Below the pieces are notes generated by a model that did not search any database, was not told the origin of the DNA, and saw only the letters and a list, made by a program, of their open reading frames with translations. A program made the position numbers and the translations under genes. This document shows, in pieces, positions 1-7,870 of a stretch of DNA of 12,176 bases; position 1 is the first letter of the stretch, and each line of letters opens with the position of its first letter. The DNA is from Acinetobacter sp. Lineage in GTDB: Bacteria; Pseudomonadota; Gammaproteobacteria; Pseudomonadales; Moraxellaceae. The stretch spans positions 1 through 12,176 of the forward strand of contig SSHD01000127.1 of assembly GCA_008017255.1 (NCBI GenBank). Reading direction: 5' to 3'.

Positions 1-1827
1 TACCGTACCTTTGTGTTCACCTCGCCCGGCACGCCCTGCCACCTGTACAATCAACTGCGCAGTGCGTTCTGGTGCGCGGATGTCCACACTCAATAAACCT
101 GCGTCAATATCTAAAATCGCCACCAGCGTCACATGCGGAAAATGATGCCCTTTTGCTAACATTTGTGTGCCGAGCAAAATGTTTGGTTTGTTTTGTTGGA
201 TGCGATCATAAATTTTTTGCCAACTGCCAACTCGACTGGTGCTGTCACGGTCGACCCGAATCACATCAAAATGCGGAAACAGTTCTTGTAGGTGCTCTTC
301 TAGTTTGGCTGTACCTGCACCGAGTGTTTTCAGGCTCGGTTTTTGGCAGGCAGGGCATTGCTCAGGTAGCCGATGAATGCTGCCACAATGATGACAATGC
401 AAATGCGCATAGGGTTGTGCGTGCAGAGTAAAGTGGGCATCACAATGGGGGCAATCGGCTTGCCAGCCACAGCTTTCACACAGCAAAATGGGCGCATAAC
501 CCCGCCGATTCAAAAAAATCAGCACTTGTTCTTTGCGTTCTAAGGTATGTTTAATGTGGCTGATTAAGGTTTGGCTGATGCCATGTTTTTTCTTGGCAAT
601 TTTTAAATCAATCAACTGCATTTTAGGCAAAACTGCGGCACCTGCTCGCTGATTCAGCTCCAGTAAATGCAGTTTACCTAGCTCAACCAAATGATAACTT
701 TCGATACTCGGCGTAGCAGAACCTAAAATCACAGGGCAATTGTGTAAATGCCCACGGTACAAGGCGATATCGCGCGCATGGTAGCGGAAACCTTCTTGTT
801 GCTTATAAGATAGGTCGTGTTCTTCATCTAAAATAATCAGCCCAAGATGTGGCAGTGGGGTGTAAATAGCCGAACGGGTGCCAATAATAATCGAGGCTTT
901 ACCCTTTTGCGCATGTTGCCAAGCCTGTAGCCGTTTCGAGTCATTTAAACCCGAATGCAGCAAGGCGACATCACAATGAAAGCGCGATTTAAAGCGAGCC
1001 ACCGTTTGCGGAGTCAGTCCAATTTCAGGCACTAACACCAACACTTGTTTGCCTTGTTTCAGCACTTCATACATGACTTGCAAATAGACTTCAGTTTTAC
1101 CGCTGCCAGTTAAACCATCAAGTAAAAAGGCTTGATAATGCTGCTGAGCTTTAAGTATCTGTTGAATGGCATGTTTTTGGTCTGGGTTGGGAATCAGTGG
1201 CACTTGTGCCAATTGCACCGTACTTGGGCTGAAATCATGTTGTTCTAACCTGCACTCGAGCAAGCCTTTTTTTGCTAAGGCTTTGAGTGTTGCAGTTTCG
1301 ACACCGCTCAAATTCAGTACATTTTCAGTTGCGCCGTGTGGATGCAATTTTAATACTTGATAAGCATCGAACTGTTTAATCGAGCGCTTGAGTAAGGCTT
1401 CTGGGTTGTCATGGGCTATGATTTGCCAGTGCTGAAACAAAATATCTAAGCCACGTCCTTGCCGTAGTAAAGTCGGTAAGGCAGTTTGCATCACCTCGCC
1501 AATTGGGAACTGGTAATACTGTGCCGACCAGGTCAGTAACCTGAGTAGTTGCGAATCTAAAATCGGCTCGTTATCGAGTAATTCGGTAATGGCTTTGAGT
1601 TTGAATTGACCTGTAAACACTGCATTTGGGTCAACTTTTTCAGTAATGATACCGACCAAATTTTGCCGACCAAAAGACACCGCCACCCGTGCGCCGACTT
1701 GCGCTTGTGCGTATTGTTCAGCACTAAGTGTATAGTCAAAACTGTCATAAACAAATACCGGTAGGGCAACCCGAACACGATACAGCAGCGCAGTGGAATT
1801 TTGGTTCAACATATAGGCTTCATTCAT
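1..1827 (-). CDS. priA: Primosomal protein N' (PriA replication-restart helicase), C-terminus beyond window
   Basis: PriA is a 3'-to-5' superfamily 2 helicase that recognises abandoned replication forks and starts primosome assembly for DnaB reloading. Reading leftwards from ATG 1827 gives 609 uninterrupted residues with no stop before the window edge, so roughly the last 120-130 residues are missing. Visible in order: N-terminal 3'-DNA-binding domain (about 15-115), Walker A GLTGSGKTEVY (238-248), VLVPEIGLTPQ (263-273), DEEH box (334-337), GSATPS (369-374), eight paired zinc-binding cysteines (C450, C453, C459, C462, C478, C481, C491, C494) and helicase motif VI QVAGRAGR (595-602). ATG 1827 has no strong Shine-Dalgarno; ATG 1812 (residue 6) is an alternative start. 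The gene diverges from gspF across a 120-bp gap. Identification is very secure; only the exact start is uncertain. Confidence 0.97.
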   Translation of the reverse strand, partial: MNEAYMLNQNSTALLYRVRVALPVFVYDSFDYTLSAEQYAQAQVGARVAVSFGRQNLVGIITEKVDPNAVFTGQFKLKAITELLDNEPILDSQLLRLLTWSAQYYQFPIGEVMQTALPTLLRQGRGLDILFQHWQIIAHDNPEALLKRSIKQFDAYQVLKLHPHGATENVLNLSGVETATLKALAKKGLLECRLEQHDFSPSTVQLAQVPLIPNPDQKHAIQQILKAQQHYQAFLLDGLTGSGKTEVYLQVMYEVLKQGKQVLVLVPEIGLTPQTVARFKSRFHCDVALLHSGLNDSKRLQAWQHAQKGKASIIIGTRSAIYTPLPHLGLIILDEEHDLSYKQQEGFRYHARDIALYRGHLHNCPVILGSATPSIESYHLVELGKLHLLELNQRAGAAVLPKMQLIDLKIAKKKHGISQTLISHIKHTLERKEQVLIFLNRRGYAPILLCESCGWQADCPHCDAHFTLHAQPYAHLHCHHCGSIHRLPEQCPACQKPSLKTLGAGTAKLEEHLQELFPHFDVIRVDRDSTSRVGSWQKIYDRIQQNKPNILLGTQMLAKGHHFPHVTLVAILDIDAGLLSVDIRAPERTAQLIVQVAGRAGRGEHKGTV

Positions 1828-1846
1828 GGGTAAAATTTATGCTACA

Positions 1847-1919
1847 GTTCAGCACATTCATGTCGTGCATTTTTGCTGAACATTGGTTGCTCAGTCCTTG
1901 GGGCTGCAACAGCACGACA
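1847..1919. repeat. Two interleaved inverted repeats in the priA-gspF divergent gap
   Basis: GTTCAGCA (1847-1854) is exactly repeated in inverse as TGCTGAAC (1874-1881). TGTCGTGC (1861-1868) is exactly repeated in inverse as GCACGACA (1912-1919). The arms interleave, so both hairpins cannot form at the same time. The gap must carry promoters for both genes, but no convincing -35/-10 pair was found. The repeats could be operator half-sites or a gspF leader fold; function is unknown. Confidence 0.4.
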
Positions 1920-1947
1920 ACTATTTGGGAACCATTAGAACAGAACC

Positions 1948-3153
1948 ATGCCTGCTTATCAATTTACTGCGCTCGATGCCACTGGAAAGCAACATAAAGG
2001 TGTGTTGGAGGGTGATTCTGCCCGCCAAATTCGCCAACAATTGCGCGACAAGGCGTGGACACCTATCACTGTAGACACCGTCGAACAAAAAGATAAACAA
2101 CAACAGCGCGCATGGTTTAAAAAAAGTTTTAGTGCTTATGACCTTGCGCTGATGACCCGTCAACTTTCGGTGCTCGTTGCGGCGGGTATTCCACTGGAAG
2201 AAGGCTTACGCGCTGTCAGTAAACAAAGTGAAAAAGCGCATGTGCAAAACTTATTGATTGCGGTGCGTTCCAAAGTGCTAGAAGGACATTCATTGGCGCA
2301 AAGTATGCAACAATCGGGGCGTTTCCCCGAGTTGTATATTGCCACCGTTGCCGCCGGAGAACGCTCGGGGCATTTAGACTTGATTTTAGATCAACTGTCC
2401 GATTACACCGAAAACCGTTTTGCCATGCAAAAGAAAGTGCAAGGGGCGATGATTTACCCTATCGTATTAATGCTGATGTCTTTTGCTATTGTGATGGGTT
2501 TGATGACCTATGTCGTGCCTGAAATTGTCAAAACCTTTGAACAAAGTAAACAAGCCTTGCCATGGATCACCGTATTGTTAATGAACGTCAGTGCCTTTAT
2601 TCGACAGGCTTGGCTCGGTATGCTGATTGTTGCCTTTATTGGCATTATTTTATTTAGCCGCTTTTTACGCACCGATGCAGGGCACTATGCCTTTGATCGC
2701 TTAACACTCAAATTGCCACTATTTGGTAAACTTTCACGTGGTATAAATGCAGCACGTTTTGCCAGTACCTTGTCTATTTTGACTCGCTCGGGTGTACCGT
2801 TGGTTGAAGCCTTACGCATAGGCGCAGAAGTCAGTAATAACTGGGTGATTCGAGATGCGATTGAAGTTGCAATGGAGCGTGTCACCGAAGGTGGAAATTT
2901 AGCTACTCAACTGGAGCGTTGCGGTTATTTCCCTCCGATGATGGTGCAAATGATTCGTAGTGGCGAGGCATCTGGTGAGCTCGATCGCATGCTCGATCGC
3001 GCGTCCACCATGCAAGATCGTGAAGTCACCACCTTTATATCGACCTTATTGGCACTGCTTGAACCGCTGATGTTGATCGTAATGGCAGCCATTGTGTTGG
3101 TGATTGTGATTGCGGTAATGTTACCGATTATTAATATGAACAATATGATTTGA
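1948..3153 (+). CDS. gspF: Type II secretion system inner-membrane platform protein GspF
   Basis: GspF is the polytopic inner-membrane platform protein of the type II secretion system; it couples the GspE ATPase to pseudopilus assembly. The 401-aa length is normal for the family. The N-terminus MPAYQFTALDATGKQHKGVL is the classic GspF/PilC opening, with no signal peptide. Two T2SSF repeats are visible (about 68-190 and 270-392); each carries the paired motif with GIPLEEGL (80-87) or GVPLVEAL (282-289), followed by GERSGHL (137-143) or GEASGEL (339-345). Three hydrophobic segments lie at about 167-190, 221-239 and 364-393. The start ATG 1948 has only a weak purine-rich leader. The stop overlaps the region just ahead of gspG, so the two are co-transcribed. 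The remaining gsp genes are not here; a separate gspFG pair fits an Acinetobacter-like dispersed gsp layout. Confidence 0.96.
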   Translation: MPAYQFTALDATGKQHKGVLEGDSARQIRQQLRDKAWTPITVDTVEQKDKQQQRAWFKKSFSAYDLALMTRQLSVLVAAGIPLEEGLRAVSKQSEKAHVQNLLIAVRSKVLEGHSLAQSMQQSGRFPELYIATVAAGERSGHLDLILDQLSDYTENRFAMQKKVQGAMIYPIVLMLMSFAIVMGLMTYVVPEIVKTFEQSKQALPWITVLLMNVSAFIRQAWLGMLIVAFIGIILFSRFLRTDAGHYAFDRLTLKLPLFGKLSRGINAARFASTLSILTRSGVPLVEALRIGAEVSNNWVIRDAIEVAMERVTEGGNLATQLERCGYFPPMMVQMIRSGEASGELDRMLDRASTMQDREVTTFISTLLALLEPLMLIVMAAIVLVIVIAVMLPIINMNNMI

Positions 3154-3176
3154 TGAATTGCATGAAAGAGATGGAT

Positions 3177-3614
3177 ATGAAGAAACACAAAATGATGAAC
3201 AAGCAATCAGGCTTCACATTAATTGAAGTGATGGTGGTGATTGTAATTTTAGGCGTGTTAGCGGCACTGATTGTACCCAATGTGATGGGACGTGGTGAAA
3301 AAGCCAAAGTTGATACCACACATATTACCTTAAAAGGTGTAGCCGGCGCATTAGATCAATATAAGTTGGATAATGGTCGCTATCCATCCATGCAAGATGG
3401 TGGACTTGAAGCACTGGTGAATAAACCAGAGTCGGCAAAAAACTGGTTACCGGGTGGATATGTGAAGGGTGGTTATCCTAAAGACAGCTGGGAAAACGAT
3501 TTACAGTATGTGATTCCGGGCGCAGAAGGTCGCACATTTGACTTATATTCTTTTGGTGCCGATGCTAAAGAAGGCGGCGAAGGCAATGATGCTGATATTT
3601 ATTATCAACCATAA
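3177..3614 (+). CDS. gspG: Type II secretion system major pseudopilin GspG
   Basis: GspG is the main subunit of the periplasmic pseudopilus that pushes folded substrates through the GspD secretin. The 145-aa product has a type III (prepilin) leader: a basic 12-residue head ending in SG, then FTLIEVMVVIVILG. Peptidase GspO would cut between G12 and F13, methylating F13; E17 is the conserved Glu+5. The body has the expected GspG pattern, including LDQYKLDNGRYPS (59-71) and a C-terminal GADAKEGGEGNDADI (127-141) that matches the calcium-binding loop. ATG 3177 was chosen because AAAGAG (3165-3170) sits 6 nt upstream and the leader length becomes normal; an in-frame ATG at 3153 that overlaps the gspF stop would add 8 residues. 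It is the second gene of the gspFG operon. Confidence 0.96.
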   Translation: MKKHKMMNKQSGFTLIEVMVVIVILGVLAALIVPNVMGRGEKAKVDTTHITLKGVAGALDQYKLDNGRYPSMQDGGLEALVNKPESAKNWLPGGYVKGGYPKDSWENDLQYVIPGAEGRTFDLYSFGADAKEGGEGNDADIYYQP

Positions 3615-3628
3615 TTGATTTGCGAATA

Positions 3629-3669
3629 ATCACTTCATATTTGAAGCTAACAATCAAATGTGAAGTGAT
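3629..3669 (+). terminator. Long hairpin downstream of gspG
   Basis: ATCACTTCATATTTGA (3629-3644) pairs with TCAAATGTGAAGTGAT (3654-3669) over 16 positions with one G-U wobble and a 9-nt loop. It begins 14 nt after the gspG stop. No good U-tract follows, so it may act as an mRNA 3'-end stabiliser or an inefficient terminator rather than a classical intrinsic terminator. Confidence 0.55.
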
Positions 3670-3673
3670 CATG

Positions 3674-3689
3674 TTTCTGAATTCAGAAA
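3674..3689. repeat. Perfect 16-bp palindrome
   Basis: TTTCTGAATTCAGAAA is fully self-complementary and lies 4 nt after the gspG hairpin. It could be a protein-binding site or simply part of the 3' structure. No gene starts close to it; the next candidate start is 3875. Confidence 0.4.
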
Positions 3690-3862
3690 GATAATCTATC
3701 TATTTAATAAATATAAGATTGATAAAATAAATTCGGTTTTAGAATTATCATAATAATTATTTCCATGTTCAATAGTTACAACAAAAATAAATAATGCCAA
3801 AAAATAAAATTTTGTTTTAGACCATCGCTTTGCATAATCCATCTAAAACATAAAATAATATC
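3690..3862. other. AT-rich non-coding gap upstream of the broken small gene
   Basis: This stretch is very AT-rich with stops in all frames and no convincing coding signal. A weak sigma-70-like pair, TTGTTT (3812-3817) and CATAAT (3833-3838) with a 15-nt spacer, could drive the gene starting at 3875; the spacer is short, so this is a guess. No RNA gene was recognised. Confidence 0.4.
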
Positions 3863-3874
3863 TGGAGCATCGCG

Positions 3875-4219
3875 GTGAAAGCATTTTTGGTATTGGATGA
3901 ATTGCATCAGTTTCATTGGGCAATGTTGAAAACTGTGTTGCTAATTTGAAGTTTACTGCCTATAAGCCAAGCTGCGTTCAGCTTATGGGAAAGCAGTGTC
4001 GGCAGCAGCCAAATGATGATTGCCTTCTTTGCGCTGAGTATGTTGAGTGTATGGTTGGTGCTGTGTTTTGTTAGCGCTTTAAAAAGCAGTGTTTGGCATT
4101 GCCATACCTTGAGTTCAAACGTTGAACAGGTGTTGTTTAAGGTTTATCGTACTATTCCAATGTTATGTTTAGCCAGTTTAGTGGCATATTTAGCATGGCA
4201 ATGGTCGCTGTACTTGTAA
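3875..4219 (+). pseudogene. Small membrane protein gene interrupted by an in-frame TGA
   Basis: I do not recognise the family. A GTG at 3875 preceded by GGAG (3864-3867) opens a frame reading VKAFLVLDELHQFHWAMLKT and on to a TGA at 3947-3949 (codon 25). The same frame then continues without another stop to 4219. Read through, the product is 114 aa with three hydrophobic segments (about 17-36 spanning the TGA, 47-66 and 94-112), a plausible small inner-membrane protein. The downstream part alone (from ATG 4013, 68 aa) has no Shine-Dalgarno, whereas the upstream GTG does. A single TGG-to-TGA change (Trp codon in a hydrophobic stretch) explains the pattern. Alternatives are that the 68-aa ORF is the real gene, that the stop is a sequencing error, or that neither part is coding. 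The gene ends just before a strong terminator shared with lnt. Confidence 0.5.
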
Positions 4220-4224
4220 GCAAA

Positions 4225-4257
4225 AAAAGAGCGTTGCTGATATAGCAACGCTCTTTT
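4225..4257. terminator. Bidirectional intrinsic terminator between the small gene and lnt
   Basis: AAAAGAGCGTTGCT (4225-4238) and AGCAACGCTCTTTT (4244-4257) form a perfect 14-bp stem with a 5-nt loop. There is an A-tract on the left and a T-tract on the right, so it can terminate transcription on both strands. It sits between the stop at 4219 (plus) and the lnt stop at 4269 (minus). Confidence 0.92.
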
Positions 4258-4268
4258 GAGTTGAGCTT

Positions 4269-5828
4269 TTAACGCCGTGATTTAAACGAAATATCCACCT
4301 TACGTGGTCGATAAATCCAACCCAGCAGTAGCAGTAAAGCCGATAAAAACAGTATTGGATAATCACTGATACGGCTATATAAAGTCTGCCCTTGCATGGC
4401 AGGCAATTCACCACGTAACACTGTTCTTTGGTCAAGCGGTGCTTGTTGCACGATATGCCCTTGATGGTCGATAAATGCCGTCACGCCAGTATTGGTGGCA
4501 CGAATAAACCAACGGCCATTTTCTTTGGCGCGCATTTGCACCATTTGCAAATGTTGCCAAGGACCGGCAGTACCGGTAAACCACGCATCATTCGACACGG
4601 TAATTAAAAAGTCACTATTGGTTGCATTACGACGGGTTAAATTTGGATACGCCACCTCGTAGCACACCGCTGCGGCGAGCGCATGACCTTTCACGACAAG
4701 CGGCTTTTGGTTGTCTTCACCACGCGAAAAACCACTCATGCTGACATCATTTTGCATGGCAGGCAGCACCCACTTTAGCGCGCCTGACAGTGGAATATAT
4801 TCACCAAACGGCACTAAGCGTTGCTTTTTATACAAACCCTCAGACTCGAAACCCGATGCCATAATGGTGTTGTAATATAGCGGTTCGCCCGCCGCCCTAG
4901 ATGCAGATATATCCCAATACGGAATGCCAGTCACCCAAGCAGAGTCGGAGCGTTTGGCTTGAGCATCCATCGCCTTTAAAAACTCTGGAATATCGGTTTG
5001 GAACAGCGGAATGGAAGATTCTGGCCATACGATTAAGTCACGCCCCCATTCGTTGCGGGTCAGTTTGCTGTAAATCTCTAAGGTTTTGATTTGATATTCG
5101 GTCAGCCATTTCAGGTTTTGTGGAATATTGCCTTGAATCAGTGAGACGCTAAGCGGTTTTGCCGCTTTAGGTTGCACAAATTGAATTTTTTCCGCCGTCC
5201 ATGCACCTACAACTAGCAACAGTGCAGGAATAGCCCAAAACCAACGTCGATTTAAAATTTCGACTAAGGCACAAGCCAGTATAATCACCACAAAAGAAAC
5301 CGCATACACGCCAAATAACGGCGCATAGCCATCGAGCAGACGTTCCGTGAAAGCATAGCCGGCAAATAACCACGGGAAGCCAGTAAATACCCACGTTTTT
5401 GCCCATTCAAACAGCACCCAAAGCGGAGCAAAGGTCAATGGCGTTTCTGGGAAGAAGCGTCGATACAACCACGTTTGAAAGGCGGTGAACAGCCCCATCA
5501 CTGCAGCCATAATCGCAATCATCAATACGCTCACCACAGCACTGGTATCGCCATAGACATGAATTGAGGTATACAGCCAAAACGCACCGACAAACCATAA
5601 GCCAAAGCCATAAGCCCAACCGAGTACAAAGGCTTGGCGTGGGCTACGTTGGCGTAAGACTGCATACAGTAACGCTGGCGATAAAATCGCTAACCACCAA
5701 AAATAATAGGGTGCAAGGGCAAAGCTAAACATCGCACCTGAAATCAGTGCAATGAGCAGTGGGAAAATAAAAGGTAGTGCTTGTTGACGAGGAGATGGGC
5801 TTAATAATTTTTCGAAATAGCTTCTCAT
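4269..5828 (-). CDS. lnt: Apolipoprotein N-acyltransferase
   Basis: Lnt transfers a third acyl chain from phospholipid to the N-terminal cysteine of apolipoproteins in the inner membrane, completing lipoprotein maturation before Lol sorting. The 519-aa length is normal. The first 210 residues are mostly hydrophobic segments (about 20-60, 66-90, 98-118, 132-160, 170-192, 196-212). A periplasmic nitrilase-like domain follows (about 225-475), then a last membrane helix (about 490-506). The catalytic triad is visible: E270 in IVWPES, K335 in YKKQRLVPFGEY, and C389 in AAAVCYEVAYP. The start ATG 5828 overlaps the corC stop by 4 nt (ATGA), indicating translational coupling; corC-lnt is a common proteobacterial pair. 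Transcription ends at the shared hairpin just downstream. Confidence 0.97.
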   Translation of the reverse strand: MRSYFEKLLSPSPRQQALPFIFPLLIALISGAMFSFALAPYYFWWLAILSPALLYAVLRQRSPRQAFVLGWAYGFGLWFVGAFWLYTSIHVYGDTSAVVSVLMIAIMAAVMGLFTAFQTWLYRRFFPETPLTFAPLWVLFEWAKTWVFTGFPWLFAGYAFTERLLDGYAPLFGVYAVSFVVIILACALVEILNRRWFWAIPALLLVVGAWTAEKIQFVQPKAAKPLSVSLIQGNIPQNLKWLTEYQIKTLEIYSKLTRNEWGRDLIVWPESSIPLFQTDIPEFLKAMDAQAKRSDSAWVTGIPYWDISASRAAGEPLYYNTIMASGFESEGLYKKQRLVPFGEYIPLSGALKWVLPAMQNDVSMSGFSRGEDNQKPLVVKGHALAAAVCYEVAYPNLTRRNATNSDFLITVSNDAWFTGTAGPWQHLQMVQMRAKENGRWFIRATNTGVTAFIDHQGHIVQQAPLDQRTVLRGELPAMQGQTLYSRISDYPILFLSALLLLLGWIYRPRKVDISFKSRR

Positions 5829-6664
5829 TGGCGTACAGCTCGGATCAGACTAATGGTGCGTGCATCGGCTTCAATAATGGTAAATTGCCAATCGCCCAAT
5901 TCAATGGTTTGTCCTGCTAAATCACTGACCAAACCAATTTCTTGTAGTAATAATCCGCCCATGGTTTCTACTTCATCGTCAGAAAAATCAGCGTCTAAAA
6001 TACTGTTGAAATATTCAATCGGCGTTAAGGCCTGCACAATCCAGGTATTGGCTGTGGTTGGGTCATCATCTGGCACAATATACAAGGCTTCTTCATCTGC
6101 AATATCATGTTCATCTTCAATTTCGCCGACAATTTCTTCTAAAATATCTTCGAGTGTCACAAGGCCTGAGGTTGTACCATATTCATCAATTACAATCGCA
6201 ATATGGGTTTGAGTATTTTTCAACATGCGCAACACTTGGTCGGAGCGGGCGCTTTCAGGTACAAATACCGGCTGACGCATCAGCGAACGTATATCGACCG
6301 TCACATTGCGTTCTGTCAAAAAAGGCAGTAAATCTTTGGCCAGTAAAATCCCGACTACATTGTCGGTTTGATCGGCGGAAAACACTGGAAAACGTGAATG
6401 CGCCGATTCAACCAACACCGGTAAAATATCGAGTAATTGCTCATCTTCTTGCAAGCTAATGATCGCGGTACGCGGTGTCATCACTTCTCGAATTTTGGTT
6501 GCGGGCAAATCAAGTACGCCCTCAAGCATAGCAACCGTATCTGGCTCTAAAAAACGACGTGAATCTTGAACTAACCTGAGTAATTCATCGCGGGTTTCGG
6601 GTGCGGTACCTAACCATTTTCTTAAGCCACGCATACCCCACGATGGACTGGATTCCTCGATCAT
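5825..6664 (-). CDS. corC: CorC/HlyC-family CBS-domain protein
   Basis: This cytosolic CBS-pair protein is traditionally linked to magnesium/cobalt efflux with CorA; its molecular role is still not well defined. The 279-aa product has a short N-terminal region, two CBS domains (about 63-120, starting at VMTPRTAII, and 130-183, with the signature IDEYGTTSGLVTLEDILEEI at 159-178), then an acidic linker and a C-terminal CorC_HlyC domain (about 205-278). There are no membrane segments, so this is the short CorC form rather than the CNNM-type membrane form. Start ATG 6664 is supported by AGGA at 6674-6671 with 6-nt spacing. It is the first gene of the overlapping corC-lnt operon. A -10-like TATGAT occurs on the minus strand at 6711-6706 but without a matching -35. 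Confidence 0.94.
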   Translation of the reverse strand: MIEESSPSWGMRGLRKWLGTAPETRDELLRLVQDSRRFLEPDTVAMLEGVLDLPATKIREVMTPRTAIISLQEDEQLLDILPVLVESAHSRFPVFSADQTDNVVGILLAKDLLPFLTERNVTVDIRSLMRQPVFVPESARSDQVLRMLKNTQTHIAIVIDEYGTTSGLVTLEDILEEIVGEIEDEHDIADEEALYIVPDDDPTTANTWIVQALTPIEYFNSILDADFSDDEVETMGGLLLQEIGLVSDLAGQTIELGDWQFTIIEADARTISLIRAVRQ

Positions 6665-6835
6665 GATCTTTCCTAAAGACTCTCAATATCAATTAGATGA
6701 TTTTCATCATACCGAAGATAGCGCGCGGATGCATTAAGAAAAATAGGTAAACAATGTACAGCAGCTTAGGTGCTTGAACTTATTTTTATGTACTGGCTTT
6801 ATGTTAAAATAGTCCGATTTAAATAATTGAGTTTT

Positions 6836-7096
6836 ATGATGTCTGAGCAAGTGAAGCATCCTGTGGTTCAATTAAATACGCGTGGTTTACGTTGTCCTGA
6901 GCCTGTGATGATGTTGCATCAAGCGATTCGTAAAGCCAAGACGGGCGATGTGGTTGAGGTGTTTGCAACCGATAATTCAACAACGTGGGATATTCCGAAG
7001 TTTTGTCTGCATTTAGGGCACGAATTATTATTACAAGAAGACGTGTTGGATGCTGCGGGCAATAAAGAATTTCATTATTTGGTGCAGAAGGGCTAA
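6836..7096 (+). CDS. tusA: TusA-family sulfurtransferase
   Basis: TusA proteins accept a persulfide on a conserved cysteine and pass it on; in E. coli this serves 2-thiouridine modification of tRNA through TusBCD-TusE-MnmA. The 86-aa product contains the SirA/TusA signature TRGLRCPEPVMMLHQAI with the active cysteine at C20 in RCPEP, followed by the expected beta-alpha-beta-alpha-beta pattern (DVVEVFATDNSTTWDIPKFC). ATG 6836 was chosen; ATG 6839 immediately follows, and GAG at 6829-6831 is the only Shine-Dalgarno-like element. A frame extension to TTG 6827 is possible but unneeded. A -10-like TAAAAT lies at 6805-6810 without a well-spaced -35. The gene is monocistronic and convergent with the DoxX-like gene. 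Confidence 0.92.
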   Translation: MMSEQVKHPVVQLNTRGLRCPEPVMMLHQAIRKAKTGDVVEVFATDNSTTWDIPKFCLHLGHELLLQEDVLDAAGNKEFHYLVQKG

Positions 7097-7118
7097 TGTG
7101 TGTTTGAATAGCACGAAC

Positions 7119-7175
7119 CGCCCATTTTTTTAATGGGAAGTGCATGCCATCCATGTTGATGACAGGGCGTTTTTT
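7119..7175 (+). terminator. Candidate terminator between tusA and hvfX (convergent)
   Basis: CGCCC (7119-7123) can pair with GGGCG (7165-7169), which is followed directly by TTTTTT (7170-7175). Inside lies a separate small hairpin, CCCATT/AATGGG (7121-7126 and 7132-7137), that competes for the same left arm. The large loop makes the structure uncertain, but the G-C closing stem followed by a T-run 23 nt after the tusA stop is suggestive. Confidence 0.35.
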
Positions 7176-7788
7176 ATCGATGAAGCGTTTTTATCCACTG
7201 ATTCAGCCAATAATCTGCACTGAAATATCGCCCTCCACCCAGCACAACCAACGCGAGCAGCATAATCAAATAAGTTGCAGCAAATTCGATTCCATTATTC
7301 AAGATGACGAATGAACCGCTCGATGTAAGCCAGTCATAATTTCCATAGTTTTGTAAAATTTCGCGTGCTTTTTCTAATTTTTCTGTAGATGCCAAGACTT
7401 GTGCATTTGCAAAAGGAGCATGTGCATCTGCGATTGCTTGCCAACCATTTGGGAGATGTACCGTCAAAATCGCAACGAGCATCGTAATGATCAGTGGAAT
7501 ACTGATTAAACGGGTAAAGAGTCCAAGCGCTAATAATATTGCGCCACCAAGTTCTGCTGAAGTTGCAAGAACAGCCATAAGAGTAGGCAAGGGCAAGCCT
7601 AAGCCCCAATCTGGATTGGCAAACCATTCAACAGTATCACTAAAATGCATCAGTTTATTTTGCCCCGCCATCCAAAAAATAGGAACAAGGTATATTCTTA
7701 GTGCCAGTGCAGCCATGCCGTCTAAATGTTTAAAGTGTTGTAGAAAATTTTGATAGCGTTGTAATACTGAGTTGATTAAGTACTTCAT
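7174..7788 (-). CDS. hvfX: DoxX-family membrane protein of the Hvf metallophore locus
   Basis: DoxX-like proteins with about four membrane helices are regular companions of MNIO/DUF692 metallophore operons, where they are called HvfX; the biochemical role is not settled. The 204-aa product has hydrophobic segments at about 25-42, 67-90, 93-112 and 165-185. It carries the DoxX-type opening RIYLVPIFWMAGQNKLMHF (31-49) and the C-terminal GGGRYFSADYWL (184-195). ATG 7788 was chosen; a TTG nine codons upstream is also in frame but is less likely. The gene is transcribed away from hvfA and preceded on its own strand by TGTAATAAA, 13 nt, CGACTAAT, the same motif found ahead of hvfA, so both are probably controlled by one sigma factor. 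Function follows from context; the DoxX-like fold is the firm part. Confidence 0.85.
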   Translation of the reverse strand: MKYLINSVLQRYQNFLQHFKHLDGMAALALRIYLVPIFWMAGQNKLMHFSDTVEWFANPDWGLGLPLPTLMAVLATSAELGGAILLALGLFTRLISIPLIITMLVAILTVHLPNGWQAIADAHAPFANAQVLASTEKLEKAREILQNYGNYDWLTSSGSFVILNNGIEFAATYLIMLLALVVLGGGRYFSADYWLNQWIKTLHR

Positions 7789-7820
7789 GAGAATTTCACA
7801 CCGAGTAGCATTCAATTGTT

Positions 7821-7850
7821 ATTAGTCGATTGAACCGTTGGTTTATTACA
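7821..7850 (-). promoter_or_regulatory. Putative ECF-sigma promoter of hvfX
   Basis: Read on the minus strand: -35-like TGTAATAAA (7850-7842), a 13-nt spacer, then -10-like CGACTAAT (7828-7821). Both blocks and the spacer length match the plus-strand copy ahead of hvfA, with one base different in the -10 block. The hvfX ATG (7788) lies 32 nt further on, a sensible leader length. Assignment to the local ECF sigma is inferred from the divergent match. Confidence 0.65.
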
Positions 7851-7870
7851 ATAATTTTTTTAGTTTTAAC

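Noticed and set aside
72..431. Plus-strand ORFs across priA (for example 72-431 and 1166-1360)
   Set aside because: They lie antisense to a fully conserved PriA reading frame and have no recognisable features.
3947..3949. TGA as a selenocysteine codon
   Set aside because: No SECIS-like hairpin follows immediately, the context is a hydrophobic membrane segment, and no selenoprotein machinery is visible. A Trp-to-stop change is simpler.
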